The notes beneath the pieces are model-generated. The model saw only the letters and a program-made list of their open reading frames with translations, did not search any database and had not been told where the DNA came from. A program made the position numbers and the translations under genes. From an uncultured Nonlabens sp. (GTDB taxonomy: Bacteria > Bacteroidota > Bacteroidia > Flavobacteriales > Flavobacteriaceae), in NCBI RefSeq assembly GCF_947495285.1, contig NZ_CANLXZ010000022.1:1-51987 (forward strand): a DNA stretch of 51,987 bases, written 5' to 3'. This document shows positions 34,671 through 45,056 of the stretch, one piece after another; within the stretch, counting starts at the first letter, position 1, and each line of letters begins with the position of its first letter.

Positions 34671-37325
34671 TTAAAATAAAATAGATTGCCCTGAATCATC
34701 TGTCTCAGGATCTGGAGCATTAGGATCTATAGAAACATCACTATCTGCAACATCACTTTTAGGAGTTGTTATTTTTTCTTCAACAACGTCTTCTTGAATT
34801 ACCTCTTCTGGTGTAAAAGGTAAAGGTTCTAATAAATTTATTTGTTTAACCTTTGCCTTAGTTAGCATATTTCCTTGTGCCGCTATTCCCTTTACAGCGA
34901 TAAACTCTTCCAGGTTAATTTCTTCATTATCAGGCTGTTCTTTGCCTCTAGGTTTATGAAAAACAAGTTCGGCCATCGGTTTATAATCTGTCGAGACTAC
35001 TTCTAGGTACGAGTCTGCATGATCTGGAATAAAGGACTCCTCACGTTCTTCATTTTCCATTAAAAAACGTTTTACATAGTATAAATCTCGCTCTCCATTA
35101 AAATAAATGGCAGTAAGTGGTTTACTAGGAATCCATTTTTCTATAATTACCGTATCATCGTCAAATCTTGCCGTCACCTCTGGAATAATAGTCTTAATCA
35201 TACCTTTTTGAGTTACGATCAATAAGCGATCTTCTCCTCTAAATTCACCTAATAATTCACCTCTTTCATCCACATTAAGGCGTTGTACGGTATCATCAAA
35301 CCATATTTTACGCGGCTTTAAAGTAGAAACACCTTCTTCTTTTAAATCTACTTTTTTAATATTATACTTAGTCACTAGATTACCTTTTGAAGAACGGCCT
35401 TTAATTAAGATCTCTGAAAAATCTATATCCCACTTAATTTTCTTGATACTACCTTGTTGCCTTAAATTTACAGTTACGACCTCTGCCTCACCATTAGGGT
35501 TTGCACTGAAATATTGCATAACCGATCCTTTATCTGCCTTACCCATAGGGTATTCTCTATCTCTAGTAATACTAGTTACTGCAAATCTTTTTATATAACT
35601 AGGTCCGGTTTTACCGTCCTTATAAATGACATTATAAATAGTCCGTTTATCTTTTTTCTTAAATACCGCTACATGAACGATGTTTTTACCTATAAAGGTT
35701 TTTGCATCCACTTTAGTAACCACCATCGTACCTTCTTTTGTAAAGCAAATGATGTCATCAATATCAGAAACGTCACCTACATACTCATCTTTCTTAAGTG
35801 CGGTACCTACAAAGCCTTCTTCCCTATTTACATAAAGTTTTGTATTACGTATAATAACCTTAGAAGCTATAATGTCATCAAAGGTTTTTAATTCGGTTTT
35901 ACGTTCCCGACCTTTTCCGTAATCTTTTTTAAGTTTAGCAAAATAATCAATAGCAAAATCAATCAAATGCTCTAGATGGTGTCTTAACTCTGCAATGCGA
36001 TCTTCTAAAGCATCTATTTTTTGTTGTGCTTTATCTATATCAAATTTAGAAATACGTTTGATACGTATTTCTGTTAATCTCGCGATATCATCTTCGGTAA
36101 TTTCACGCTTTAAATGACCTATATGGGGTTTTAATCCTCTGTCTATGGCACTTAAAACACCTTCCCAGGTTTCTTCTTCTTCTATATCTCTATAGATACG
36201 GTTTTCAATAAAAATACGTTCTAGTGATGCAAAGTGCCATTGCTCTTCTACCTCATGTAGTACTATTTCTAATTCTGCTTTTAGTAACTCTACTGTATGG
36301 TCAGCACTGCGTCTTAGCATTTCTGACACACCTACAAATAATGGTTTATTATCTTCAATAACACAACTTAAAGGAGAGATACTCATCTCACAATTAGTAA
36401 ATGCAAATAAAGCATCCATGGTTTTATCTGGAGATAAACCTGCTGGTAAATGGATCATGATCTCCACGTTTGCAGCGGTATTATCTTCTATTTTTTTGAT
36501 CTTGATCTTTCCCTTCTCATTTGCTTTAAGGATAGAATCTATTAAAGAGCTAGTTGTTGTAGAAAAAGGAATTTCAGTAATAACGATACTGTTCTTTTCT
36601 GGGGAATGCATTTTTGCACGCACGCGTACTTTTCCACCTCTTAAACCATCATTATAATTAGAAATATCTGCCTCTCCACCAGTCGGAAAATCTGGATATA
36701 TTTTAAAGCGCTTACCTTGTAAATGTTTTATAGAAGCGTCTATTAATTCATTAAAATTATGTGGTAATACTTTGGTAGATAATCCTACAGCGATTCCCTC
36801 AGCTCCTTGGGCAAGTAAAAGCGGGAATTTTACAGGTAAATTAATGGGCTCTTTACGACGTCCATCATAACTAGATTGCCACTCGGTAATTTTAGGATTA
36901 AAGAGAACCTCTAGACCGAATTTTGATATACGCGCCTCGATGTAACGAGATGCAGCAGCAGGATCTCCAGTAAGAATGTTACCCCAGTTTCCTTGCATAT
37001 CTATCAACAAGTCTTTTTGACCTATTTGTACCATCGCATCACCTATACTCGCATCACCATGTGGATGGTACTGCATTGCGTGCCCTACTATGTTTGCTAC
37101 TTTATTATAACGACCGTCATCTAAGTCCTTCATGGACTGCATGATACGACGTTGCACTGGTTTAAAACCATCTTCTATAGCAGGTACAGCTCGTTCTAGA
37201 ATTACATAACTGGCATAATCTAGAAACCATTCTTTATACATGCCCGTGACACGTGTTATGGTTTCTGTAGATTGCTCTTCTACGTTTTCTCCTAAATTTT
37301 CTAACTCTTCGTTTTCTTCACTCAT
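34671..37325 (-). CDS. parC: DNA topoisomerase IV subunit A
   Basis: 884 residues of the GyrA/ParC breakage-reunion family. The winged-helix region carries VGHAMQYHPHGDASIGDAMV and the catalytic tyrosine Y128 in AASRYIEARIS. A coiled tower region (about 430-500) is followed by the C-terminal beta-pinwheel without an obvious GyrA-box, which with the neighbouring parE supports ParC rather than GyrA. The tail is acidic (EEKITTPKSDVADSD). It decatenates daughter chromosomes with ParE. The gene lies 337 bases downstream of parE in the same direction. Confidence 0.93.
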   Translation of the reverse strand: MSEENEELENLGENVEEQSTETITRVTGMYKEWFLDYASYVILERAVPAIEDGFKPVQRRIMQSMKDLDDGRYNKVANIVGHAMQYHPHGDASIGDAMVQIGQKDLLIDMQGNWGNILTGDPAAASRYIEARISKFGLEVLFNPKITEWQSSYDGRRKEPINLPVKFPLLLAQGAEGIAVGLSTKVLPHNFNELIDASIKHLQGKRFKIYPDFPTGGEADISNYNDGLRGGKVRVRAKMHSPEKNSIVITEIPFSTTTSSLIDSILKANEKGKIKIKKIEDNTAANVEIMIHLPAGLSPDKTMDALFAFTNCEMSISPLSCVIEDNKPLFVGVSEMLRRSADHTVELLKAELEIVLHEVEEQWHFASLERIFIENRIYRDIEEEETWEGVLSAIDRGLKPHIGHLKREITEDDIARLTEIRIKRISKFDIDKAQQKIDALEDRIAELRHHLEHLIDFAIDYFAKLKKDYGKGRERKTELKTFDDIIASKVIIRNTKLYVNREEGFVGTALKKDEYVGDVSDIDDIICFTKEGTMVVTKVDAKTFIGKNIVHVAVFKKKDKRTIYNVIYKDGKTGPSYIKRFAVTSITRDREYPMGKADKGSVMQYFSANPNGEAEVVTVNLRQQGSIKKIKWDIDFSEILIKGRSSKGNLVTKYNIKKVDLKEEGVSTLKPRKIWFDDTVQRLNVDERGELLGEFRGEDRLLIVTQKGMIKTIIPEVTARFDDDTVIIEKWIPSKPLTAIYFNGERDLYYVKRFLMENEEREESFIPDHADSYLEVVSTDYKPMAELVFHKPRGKEQPDNEEINLEEFIAVKGIAAQGNMLTKAKVKQINLLEPLPFTPEEVIQEDVVEEKITTPKSDVADSDVSIDPNAPDPETDDSGQSILF

Positions 37326-37392
37326 AGGACACTAGTCCGTTATCAGTTAATTCTCTTCAGTTATTTAATAACTGTTTACTCTATTATTGTTT

Positions 37393-37408
37393 CGCTTTCG
37401 CGAAAGCG
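37393..37408. repeat. Dispersed palindrome, exact copy
   Basis: Exact CGCTTTCGCGAAAGCG flanked by TTT and GAA, 68 bases upstream of the parC start. Confidence 0.9.
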
Positions 37409-37446
37409 GAATTAATTAAACCTTTATCTAAAAAATCATTATCTCT

Positions 37447-37640
37447 TTAAGTAATTGCTTTAAAGATAAGAATCCCACCAGCAATAATCCAAAAAATAAA
37501 TGAAATTACAATTAATTCTGACCTGCCCAAATAGCTGTTTTACCCAAAGGAAATGTCCCATGCAATATTTTAAATAATGCTCTAAAAATATAGAACCCTA
37601 CAGCTATCACTGCGACTATGATTATATTTATATTTAACAA
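37447..37640 (-). pseudogene. Frameshifted small two-helix membrane protein
   Basis: On the minus strand a frame starting TTG at 37640 encodes NINIIIVAVIAVGFYIFRAL and runs on to KTAIWAGQN before a stop. The next frame over continues with ELIVISFIFWIIAGG and ILIFKAIT before TAA at 37447. Restoring one missing base near the junction (about 37515) would join them into a protein of about 65 residues with two membrane helices separated by a short polar loop. It lies 23 bases after the parE stop. It is either a decayed gene or a sequencing error. Confidence 0.4.
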
Positions 37641-37662
37641 AAGTCAAATAATAAGTTTTATG

Positions 37663-39519
37663 TTATTGATCTTCAATAACATCAAGTTCTACCTTAAGAT
37701 TATTAATAATAAATTCCTGTCTATCTGGTGTGTTCTTACCCATATAGAATTTTAATAAATCTTCAATACTCATACCGTCGTCCAGCATGATAGGGTCTAG
37801 GCGTATATCTTCTCCTATAAAATGCACAAATTCATCTGGACTTATCTCTCCTAGTCCCTTAAATCGAGTTATCTCAGGGTTTTTACCTAATTCGGCTAGA
37901 GCTTCTGCTCGTTCTTCTGGTGTGTAACAATATCTAGTTTCTTTCTTGTTTCTTACCCTGAAAAGTGGTGTTTGCAAAATATATAAATGGCCTTTTTTAA
38001 TCAATTCTGGAAAAAACTGAAGAAAAAACGTTATTAATAACAAACGTATGTGCATACCATCTACATCGGCATCTGTTGCGATTACTATTTTATTGTAACG
38101 CAGGTCTTCCATGCTCTCCTCTATATTTAGAGCTGCCTGTAATAGATTAAACTCTTCGTTTTCATAAACAATTTTCTTGCTCATGTTATAAGAGTTTAAT
38201 GGTTTACCTCTTAAAGAAAATACTGCCTGAGTGTTTACATTACGAGATTTTGTAATCGATCCACTTGCACTATCTCCCTCGGTAATAAATAAGGTACTAT
38301 CTAGGTTATTTGCTTTTTTAGTATCGCCTAAATGTACACGACAGTCACGTAATTTCTTGTTGTGTAAATTAGATTTTTTTGCACGATCACGAGCTAGTTT
38401 TCTAATTCCAGACAGTTCTTTACGTTCTCTTTCTGCTTGTATAATTTTGCGTTGTAGAGCCTCTGCTACATCTGGATTCTTGTGTAAATAATTATCCAGA
38501 TTTGTTTTAATGAAGTCATTAATAAAGGTTCTTACCGTAGGTAAGTCTCCTCCCATTTCTGTAGAACCTAACTTAGTTTTAGTCTGTGATTCAAAAACGG
38601 GCTCCATTACTTTTATGGCAATGGCGCTAACTATAGACTTGCGTATATCACTAGCGTCATAACTCTTATTATAAAACTCTCTTATGGTTCTTACCACACT
38701 TTCTCTAAATGCTGCCTGGTGTGTACCACCTTGTGTGGTATTCTGTCCGTTTGCAAAGGAGTGGTATTCTTCACTGTATTGAGTTCTACTATGTGTCATA
38801 GCGATCTCAATATCTTCAGACCTTAAATGTATGATAGGATATAATCTATCTGTCTCTGTAATAGTCTCACCTAATAGGTCTTTTAAACCATATTCTGAGT
38901 AGAATTTCTCACCATTAAATATAATAGTAAGACCTGGATTTAAGTACACGTAGTATTTTAACATACGTACTACGTACTCTGGCCTGTATTTAAAGTTTTT
39001 AAATATGTCAGAGTCTGGCACAAAAGTCATTTTTGTACCCTTACGTCTTGTGGTTTCTTCTAGAAAATTTTTACCTGTTAACTCACCTCTTTCAAATTCT
39101 GCACTAGCACTTTTACCTTCTCGAGAAGATTCTACTCTAAAATAAGAGGATAAAGCATTAACAGCTTTTGTACCTACACCATTTAAACCTACCGATTTTT
39201 TAAATGCCTTAGAATCATACTTACCACCAGTATTCATCTTTGAAACTACATCCACCACTTTACCTAATGGTATACCACGACCATAATCACGTACTATAAC
39301 ACGTTCTCCCTGTATAGATACTTCGATAGTTTTACCTGCACCCATGACATACTCATCTATAGAGTTATCTATAACTTCTTTAAGTAAGATATAAATACCA
39401 TCATCTGCACTGGAGCCATCTCCCAGCTTCCCTATGTACATTCCAGGACGCATTCTTATGTGTTCTTTCCAGTCGAGTGAGCGTATATTATCCTCAGTAT
39501 ATTGTGTTGTTCCGTCCAT
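37663..39519 (-). CDS. parE: DNA topoisomerase IV subunit B
   Basis: 618 residues. The GHKL ATPase domain has [22 protein letters not shown] and the lid-side GRGIPLG, then [14 protein letters not shown]. The TOPRIM domain carries TEGDSASG and [20 protein letters not shown], and [13 protein letters not shown] follows. The length and the adjacency to parC indicate ParE rather than GyrB. It supplies ATP-driven strand passage for chromosome decatenation. It is upstream of parC in the same orientation. Confidence 0.94.
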   Translation of the reverse strand: MDGTTQYTEDNIRSLDWKEHIRMRPGMYIGKLGDGSSADDGIYILLKEVIDNSIDEYVMGAGKTIEVSIQGERVIVRDYGRGIPLGKVVDVVSKMNTGGKYDSKAFKKSVGLNGVGTKAVNALSSYFRVESSREGKSASAEFERGELTGKNFLEETTRRKGTKMTFVPDSDIFKNFKYRPEYVVRMLKYYVYLNPGLTIIFNGEKFYSEYGLKDLLGETITETDRLYPIIHLRSEDIEIAMTHSRTQYSEEYHSFANGQNTTQGGTHQAAFRESVVRTIREFYNKSYDASDIRKSIVSAIAIKVMEPVFESQTKTKLGSTEMGGDLPTVRTFINDFIKTNLDNYLHKNPDVAEALQRKIIQAERERKELSGIRKLARDRAKKSNLHNKKLRDCRVHLGDTKKANNLDSTLFITEGDSASGSITKSRNVNTQAVFSLRGKPLNSYNMSKKIVYENEEFNLLQAALNIEESMEDLRYNKIVIATDADVDGMHIRLLLITFFLQFFPELIKKGHLYILQTPLFRVRNKKETRYCYTPEERAEALAELGKNPEITRFKGLGEISPDEFVHFIGEDIRLDPIMLDDGMSIEDLLKFYMGKNTPDRQEFIINNLKVELDVIEDQ

Positions 39520-40729
39520 TTGAGTAAAGTCTGTGGTATTTGGAAATATAAGAATAGTACAGCTTTAATTCCTAGTTTAAAAAGCTGTTTTAATCCACAT
39601 ATTTTTAATTAATACTGCCACTAAAAATAGTTAAAATTTTTAACTTAAACAGTGTGATTAAATAGAGTCAGGTAAATTATTATCGAATCACTTTAAATAT
39701 AGGTTTCTAATCATGTAAAATGAATTTAAAAGTAGACAAGGCAAGAACTATAGAATTAAACTAACGGATGTACAAGCTAAATAATCTACCAAAACAAACT
39801 CAAATATCTGGTTATTAAAAATTTGAGTTATACAAAGTGTTTCTAATCTATTAGAAAAAAGCTTTTTTTAGAATACTCGGCAATCTACTAGGTTAAATTA
39901 AAAAGAAAAAGTTAGCGTCCCTTAATTTATACTAAGTATGGTTAATCGGGATATGTGATAATAAAAATACGCATAACATTTTATCGACCTCTTAAAATAA
40001 AATTTAAGAATAGGGAACTGTAAAATATTTTAAGGAAGAAATTAATTACCATTATGACAGTACCTGCCAGAATTTCTTAACCTGTCTTGTAAATATAATA
40101 TTTGATACGTACCATATTCTATTAGTAGACTAAAATACAATATATATTTACATTCTCACTTCTATAAGAGGTAAGTATGGTTACTGTACCCATATCATCT
40201 ACAATTTTGCGATGTATGATATTTTTAAAAATAGAAAATCTTTGTGATTTTAGGTATATCACTACTTATATTTTTTCATTCTAAATTCTTCAAAACTAGC
40301 TCTTAAAAAAGGTAACATTTTAATCATGTATTTTACTTGCTAAAAACTAAAAATTGTTAGCACTGTTTTGACTTATTTAAGCATAATTAACATAAGAAAT
40401 TTTAAAGATCTAAAGGTAAAATTTAGAAAAAATATCGACGAAATGCACTATAAAAAAATAAATTTAAAAATTAACAATCGTGCTGAAACGCTTATTACCA
40501 AAAAAAATGATTGTATAAAACGTTTAATTTAATACAAAATTAACATACTGAAAACAAACCTTTTAACCCACTAAACACGTAGGGTAATACCAGTGAATCG
40601 ATTAAATAGTATATTGATAACCGGTAGACGTATTCCATACACTATTCATAACACAACAGGTGTTTTCATTGCGTTATTTTCAAAAGGTTCTATATTAGGC
40701 CAAACATATCCTAATTAAAAAACCCTACA
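39520..40729. other. 1.2-kb gene-free AT-rich divergent region
   Basis: This region separates parE from the secreted M43 protease gene. It is strongly AT-rich, with stops in all frames. One inverted repeat, AACTCAAAT (39797-39805) against ATTTGAGTT (39821-39829), has no T run. No tRNA, riboswitch or gene remnant was recognised. Promoters for both flanking genes must lie here but no full TAnnTTTG/TTG pair stands out. Confidence 0.5.
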
Positions 40730-43156
40730 ATGAATAAAAAAATTACTCAATTAGCAGTTCTAATAGCAGTTCTTTTTACGGCTGTTAGTTTCTCCCAACA
40801 AAGAGAGTGTTCTACGCATAGTGATTTAGTTCTTGCAATGTCTCAAAACCCTACACTAGCAAGAAGTGTAGAAAATGCAGAAAGATTTACTCAACAAAAA
40901 GCAAACCAATTACTTTTTGAAAAATCTGTAAACGGTAGCGTGATCACTATCCCTGTAGTTGTTCATGTACTTTATTCAAATGCAACTCAAAATATAAGTG
41001 ATGCTCAAATACAGTCGCAGATAGATGTTTTAAATGAAGATTTTAGAAGAACAAATAGTGATGCAGATAATACCTGGTCACAAGCAGCAGATATGCAAAT
41101 AGAATTCTGTCTGGCACAAGTAGATCCTAATGGAAATGCAACTAACGGTATTACGAGAACAGCCTCGTCAGTAACTTCATGGAATACGACTCAAAACAGA
41201 ATGAAAAACTCTGCTACTGGAGGAGTATCCCCATGGGACACTACACAATATCTTAATATGTGGACCGTGTCTGCGTTAAATAGTAATGGTAGGGCTGGAA
41301 TATTAGGCTATGCTCAATTTCCTGGTGGTAATCGTGCGACAGACGGTGTTGTAATGGGTTATAACTATTTCGGTCGTACAGGTGCTGTAACAGCTCCTTT
41401 TGATGGTGGTAGAACTACAACTCACGAAGTGGGGCATCTTTTTGGATTGCGTCATATTTGGGGCGACGGTGGTTGTGGTGTGGATGATTTTGTAAGCGAT
41501 ACACCAGAATCAGATGCTTCTAACGGTGGTTGTAATGTAGGACATGTATCATGTGGGTCTGTAGATATGGTTCAAAATTATATGGATTATTCTAACGACT
41601 CTTGTATGAATTTGTTTACTCTAGGACAAAAAGCACGTATGAGAGCAAACTTATTGAATGGCGGTTTTCATTCTGCTCTCGCATTATCAACAAAATGTAC
41701 TCCTCCATCTGGTGGTGATGGTAATGATACTGATACGGGCTGTAATAGTACAATAGATAGTTTTCCATATTCTAACGGATTTGAAAGCTCTCTAGGTGGC
41801 TGGACACAAGACTCTAGCGACTCATTAGACTGGAGTAGACAGTCTGGTGGAACTCCATCTAGCAGCACCGGACCTAATGCTGCAGATCAAGGTTCTTTCT
41901 ACATTTTTGTAGAGGCTTCTGATCCTAACTTTAATAAAACTGCTATTTTAAACTCTCCTTGTTTAGACTTTTCTGATGGTTCTAATCCTACAGCTACATT
42001 TAGATACCAGATGACTGGTGATGCGGTAGGTACATTAAGATTACAAGCTAGAGCAGATGGCTCTACTTCATGGTCTACAGTATTTACAAAATCTGGAGAT
42101 CAAGGTGCAGCATGGTTAACAGCGAGTGCTAGTTTATCAGAAAACACCGCGCAGGTAAGACTTGTAGTCGATACAGCAGGTTCATGGCAAGGTGACATTG
42201 CAGTAGATACATTTGGTATTACTGAAACAACATCTGATGATAGTGGATCTACAAGTTGTGTAAATGGTGTTTCTTCTTTCCCATATTCTGAAGGATTTGA
42301 AAATACTTTAGGACAGTGGTCTCAAAATGGAAGTGATTCTCTAGACTGGACGCTACTTAGTGGCGGTACTCCATCTTCTAGCACAGGTCCAAGTGCAGCT
42401 GTACAAGGTTCTTATTATATATATGTAGAGGCTTCTGACCCTAACTTTAATAAAACTGCCTCGTTAGACTCTCCTTGTTTCGATCTTTCTAATGTAAATA
42501 ATGCTACTCTATCTTTTCAGTATCAAATGACTGGTAATGCGGTAGGTACTTTAAAAGTAGAAGCTAGTACCGGTGGTTCATATGCGACTATATTCACTCA
42601 GTCTGGTGATCAAGGTGCTTCATGGAAAACCGCAAGTGTTAGCCTAGCAGCTTATGCTGGTAATGATTTAAAGTTAAGATTAACAGTAGATACGAGTACT
42701 TCATGGCAGGGAGATATTGCTGTAGATGATCTTAAAATAACTAGTGGTGCTGCATCTACCGATAAGTGTGATGGTGTACCTGCTTACAACAGTGCAAACA
42801 GCTACTCAGTAGGTGATCTTGTGGTATTTGAAAATGTACTTTTTCAAAGAGAAATTTCTTCATGGAATAATCTAGGAGAATGTGGTACAGCAAGAACTAC
42901 TGCAACAGCAAGTATTGTTTCTATACCAGCAAAGGAGATTAATATCTATCCTAACCCTGTAAGTGGTTCTCAATTATTCACTACAGCGACTGGTGATAAA
43001 GTAACTTATACTATTTATAACTTAACTGGTCAGCGCATAGTTGCCGGTGTGATAAATGAAAGCTCTATAAATGTAGCAGATCTTAAATCTAGCGTTTACC
43101 TTATTCAAATTAACAATGGTGAGCAAATAGTTACTAAAAAGTTTATCAAGAAATAA
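40730..43156 (+). CDS. Secreted M43 (pappalysin-like) metalloprotease with T9SS sorting domain
   Basis: 808 residues. Signal peptide 1-23 (MNKKITQLAVLIAVLFTAVSFSQ). The M43 catalytic domain (about 60-330) has HEVGHLFGLRHIWGD at 232-246 (HExxHxxGxxH), the Met-turn YMDYSNDSCMNLF, and disulfide-type cysteines. Two MAM-like repeats follow (about 345-505 and 512-670), both starting SFPYS-GFE and both containing GTPSSSTGP and EASDPNFNKTA. A short CBM5/12-like module (YNSANSYSVGDLVVFENVLFQ) precedes a type A T9SS sorting domain (NIYPNPVSG to VTKKFIKK). It should be an extracellular or surface protease. Confidence 0.92.
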   Translation: MNKKITQLAVLIAVLFTAVSFSQQRECSTHSDLVLAMSQNPTLARSVENAERFTQQKANQLLFEKSVNGSVITIPVVVHVLYSNATQNISDAQIQSQIDVLNEDFRRTNSDADNTWSQAADMQIEFCLAQVDPNGNATNGITRTASSVTSWNTTQNRMKNSATGGVSPWDTTQYLNMWTVSALNSNGRAGILGYAQFPGGNRATDGVVMGYNYFGRTGAVTAPFDGGRTTTHEVGHLFGLRHIWGDGGCGVDDFVSDTPESDASNGGCNVGHVSCGSVDMVQNYMDYSNDSCMNLFTLGQKARMRANLLNGGFHSALALSTKCTPPSGGDGNDTDTGCNSTIDSFPYSNGFESSLGGWTQDSSDSLDWSRQSGGTPSSSTGPNAADQGSFYIFVEASDPNFNKTAILNSPCLDFSDGSNPTATFRYQMTGDAVGTLRLQARADGSTSWSTVFTKSGDQGAAWLTASASLSENTAQVRLVVDTAGSWQGDIAVDTFGITETTSDDSGSTSCVNGVSSFPYSEGFENTLGQWSQNGSDSLDWTLLSGGTPSSSTGPSAAVQGSYYIYVEASDPNFNKTASLDSPCFDLSNVNNATLSFQYQMTGNAVGTLKVEASTGGSYATIFTQSGDQGASWKTASVSLAAYAGNDLKLRLTVDTSTSWQGDIAVDDLKITSGAASTDKCDGVPAYNSANSYSVGDLVVFENVLFQREISSWNNLGECGTARTTATASIVSIPAKEINIYPNPVSGSQLFTTATGDKVTYTIYNLTGQRIVAGVINESSINVADLKSSVYLIQINNGEQIVTKKFIKK

Positions 43157-43179
43157 TTCTCATTACCTTTTTAAATTTA

Positions 43180-43218
43180 AAAAGCCTGTCATTTAACTTT
43201 GACAGGCTTTTTTTTGCT
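43180..43218 (+). terminator. Terminator of the M43 protease gene
   Basis: A 12-bp stem (43180-43191 with 43200-43211) with an 8-base loop and T run on the plus strand. Confidence 0.88.
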
Positions 43219-43247
43219 CTTTTTTAAAGAGATGTATTTGATTATCT

Positions 43248-43263
43248 CGCTTTAGCAAAAGCG
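43248..43263. repeat. Dispersed palindrome, degenerate copy
   Basis: CGCTTTAGCAAAAGCG, two mismatches in the centre, between the converging M43 protease and aldehyde dehydrogenase genes. Confidence 0.65.
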
Positions 43264-43276
43264 TAATTAGTAAAAC

Positions 43277-44629
43277 CTATGCGATCACTACACTCTTTAT
43301 ATTAACGAACTCTCTAATACCATAATGAGACAATTCCCTACCAAAACCTGAAATACCAGTACCTCCAAAAGGTAACGCTGGATGACTCGCCACTTTATGA
43401 TTTATAAAAACAGCGCCATCCTTTATTTGTGAAACCAGACTTTCCATTTTTTTTATATCTCGTGAAAAGAGGCTTGCTCCTAGACCAAATTTTGAATTAT
43501 TTATCATTTTAATAGCTTCTAACTCTGTTTTAAAAGTACTTACTGCCATAAGAGGTCCAAAAGTTTCATCTTTAAAAACAGGCATATCGCTAGTCACATC
43601 TGTTAAGATAGTAGGTGCAAAATAAGCCTTGTCTCTAGAACCTCCATAATGCAACTCTGCACCTTTATCTATAGAAGAATTCATTAAATCCTCTAGCTCT
43701 TCTGCAAGATCTTCTCTTGCCATTACTCCTATATAAGTATCCTCATCTTGTGGGTCTCCTGAAACTAGTGCCTTTACCTTATCTGTAAATTTTTCTAGAA
43801 ACTCGTCTGCAATTCCTTCTTGGAGTAATAAACGTTTACCAGCTATACAACTTTGACCAGTATTTTGAAATCTAGCCTCTATACATGTTTGAACTGTTTT
43901 ATCAATATCTGCATCATTAAAAACGACTAGTGCATTATTACCACCTAGTTCTAGGACCGACTTTTTAATGTTCTTTGCTGCAGTAGATGCCACAGCTGCA
44001 CCTGCAGGTTTTGAACCTGTAAGAGTAACAGCTTTTATAATTTTACTTTCTATAATCGCCTCTACCTTATCGCTTCTAATAATAAAATTTTGGAAACAAC
44101 CTTCAGGAAAACCTGCTTCTAGAAATATATCTTCTATCAACTCTGCACACCCCATAACACTACTAGCGTGTTTTAAAACACCCACATTGCCTGCCATGAG
44201 GGCTGGTACTATAAAACGGAATACTTGCCAGAATGGATAATTCCACGGCATTACAGCAAGTACAACACCTATAGGCTCAAAAGTTACATAGGATTTAAAG
44301 TGCTCAGTTTCTACGTATTCTTTAGCTAGGTAAGCTTCTGCTTTTTCTGCATAAAAATCACATAACCATGCACATTTTTCTAATTCGCCTCGAGATTGTG
44401 AAATGGGTTTTCCCATCTCGTTAGTCATTAATTTAGAATAACTAGCTGTATTTTTTCTAAGCAACTCTCCTACTGCACGTATGTGTGCAGCACGATGTTC
44501 AAAGCTAGTATCTCTCCAGTCTTCAAAAGCTAATTGAGCAATATCTAACTTTGCTTTGATCTCTTTTTTGCTAAGTTCTTGATACTCTTTAAGTTCTTTG
44601 CCTGTATATGGATTTATGGTTGTTATCAT
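43277..44629 (-). CDS. NAD(P)-dependent aldehyde dehydrogenase, succinate-semialdehyde type
   Basis: 450 residues of the ALDH family, slightly short as in the GabD/Sad subgroup. The catalytic glutamate is E227 in VLELGGNNALVV and the nucleophile is C261 in NTGQSCIAGKR. Cofactor-site blocks are VMPWNYPFWQVFR and TLTGSKPAG, and the C-terminal PFGGTGISGFGRELSHYGIREF is typical. It probably oxidises succinate semialdehyde or another small aldehyde in the cytosol; the substrate is inferred from overall resemblance only. Monocistronic, convergent with the M43 protease gene. Confidence 0.88.
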   Translation of the reverse strand: MITTINPYTGKELKEYQELSKKEIKAKLDIAQLAFEDWRDTSFEHRAAHIRAVGELLRKNTASYSKLMTNEMGKPISQSRGELEKCAWLCDFYAEKAEAYLAKEYVETEHFKSYVTFEPIGVVLAVMPWNYPFWQVFRFIVPALMAGNVGVLKHASSVMGCAELIEDIFLEAGFPEGCFQNFIIRSDKVEAIIESKIIKAVTLTGSKPAGAAVASTAAKNIKKSVLELGGNNALVVFNDADIDKTVQTCIEARFQNTGQSCIAGKRLLLQEGIADEFLEKFTDKVKALVSGDPQDEDTYIGVMAREDLAEELEDLMNSSIDKGAELHYGGSRDKAYFAPTILTDVTSDMPVFKDETFGPLMAVSTFKTELEAIKMINNSKFGLGASLFSRDIKKMESLVSQIKDGAVFINHKVASHPALPFGGTGISGFGRELSHYGIREFVNIKSVVIA

Positions 44630-45056
44630 TTTTTTATTTTAAAAATACAAAGTGAAACGGTTTGTAATCTTAATGTTTAGAAGGGTTTAACTATTGATTT
44701 TAAATAAATTAACAGCTACATATGTAATAGATATGGGTAATCATTTGCTGATTTATTATTGATTGTAAACATAAATTCCTGCCTTCTACTATATATATAT
44801 AAACATCTTAAAGACAGAATAATTCTGAAACCTCTGGAAAAAAATTTCTTCTTTTAAAGAGAGCAATATTTAATTTACAAAGAGATTAAATAAGAGATTT
44901 ACGGTGATAGAAATGATCAAGATTACCGGTTTTTCAGATTAAAAAGAGGGTTTTCACATCTTTTTAGATTTCAAGTAAAACCAGAGTAACCTGTTTGCCT
45001 TATGACATAAAGGGAAACAGGTTATCCTGATAAGTTAAAAGAAAAAGAAAGAAGTA
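44630..45056. other. Intergenic region with long hairpin
   Basis: About 430 AT-rich bases between the ALDH and purC genes. The only notable feature is the stem-loop at 44987-45024. Confidence 0.5.
44987..45024 (-). terminator. Hairpin downstream of purC, no U tract
   Basis: A 15-bp stem with one mismatch (44987-45001 with 45010-45024) and 8-base loop, 33 bases after the purC stop. Neither side has a T run, so it may protect the 3' end of the message rather than terminate transcription. Confidence 0.4.

Larger units (their letters stand above)
37326..37662. other. Spacer between parE and parC with a gene remnant and palindrome
   Basis: It contains the exact palindrome at 37393-37408 and the broken two-helix reading frame at 37447-37640. 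No terminator hairpin is evident, so parE and parC may share a transcript. Confidence 0.5.
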
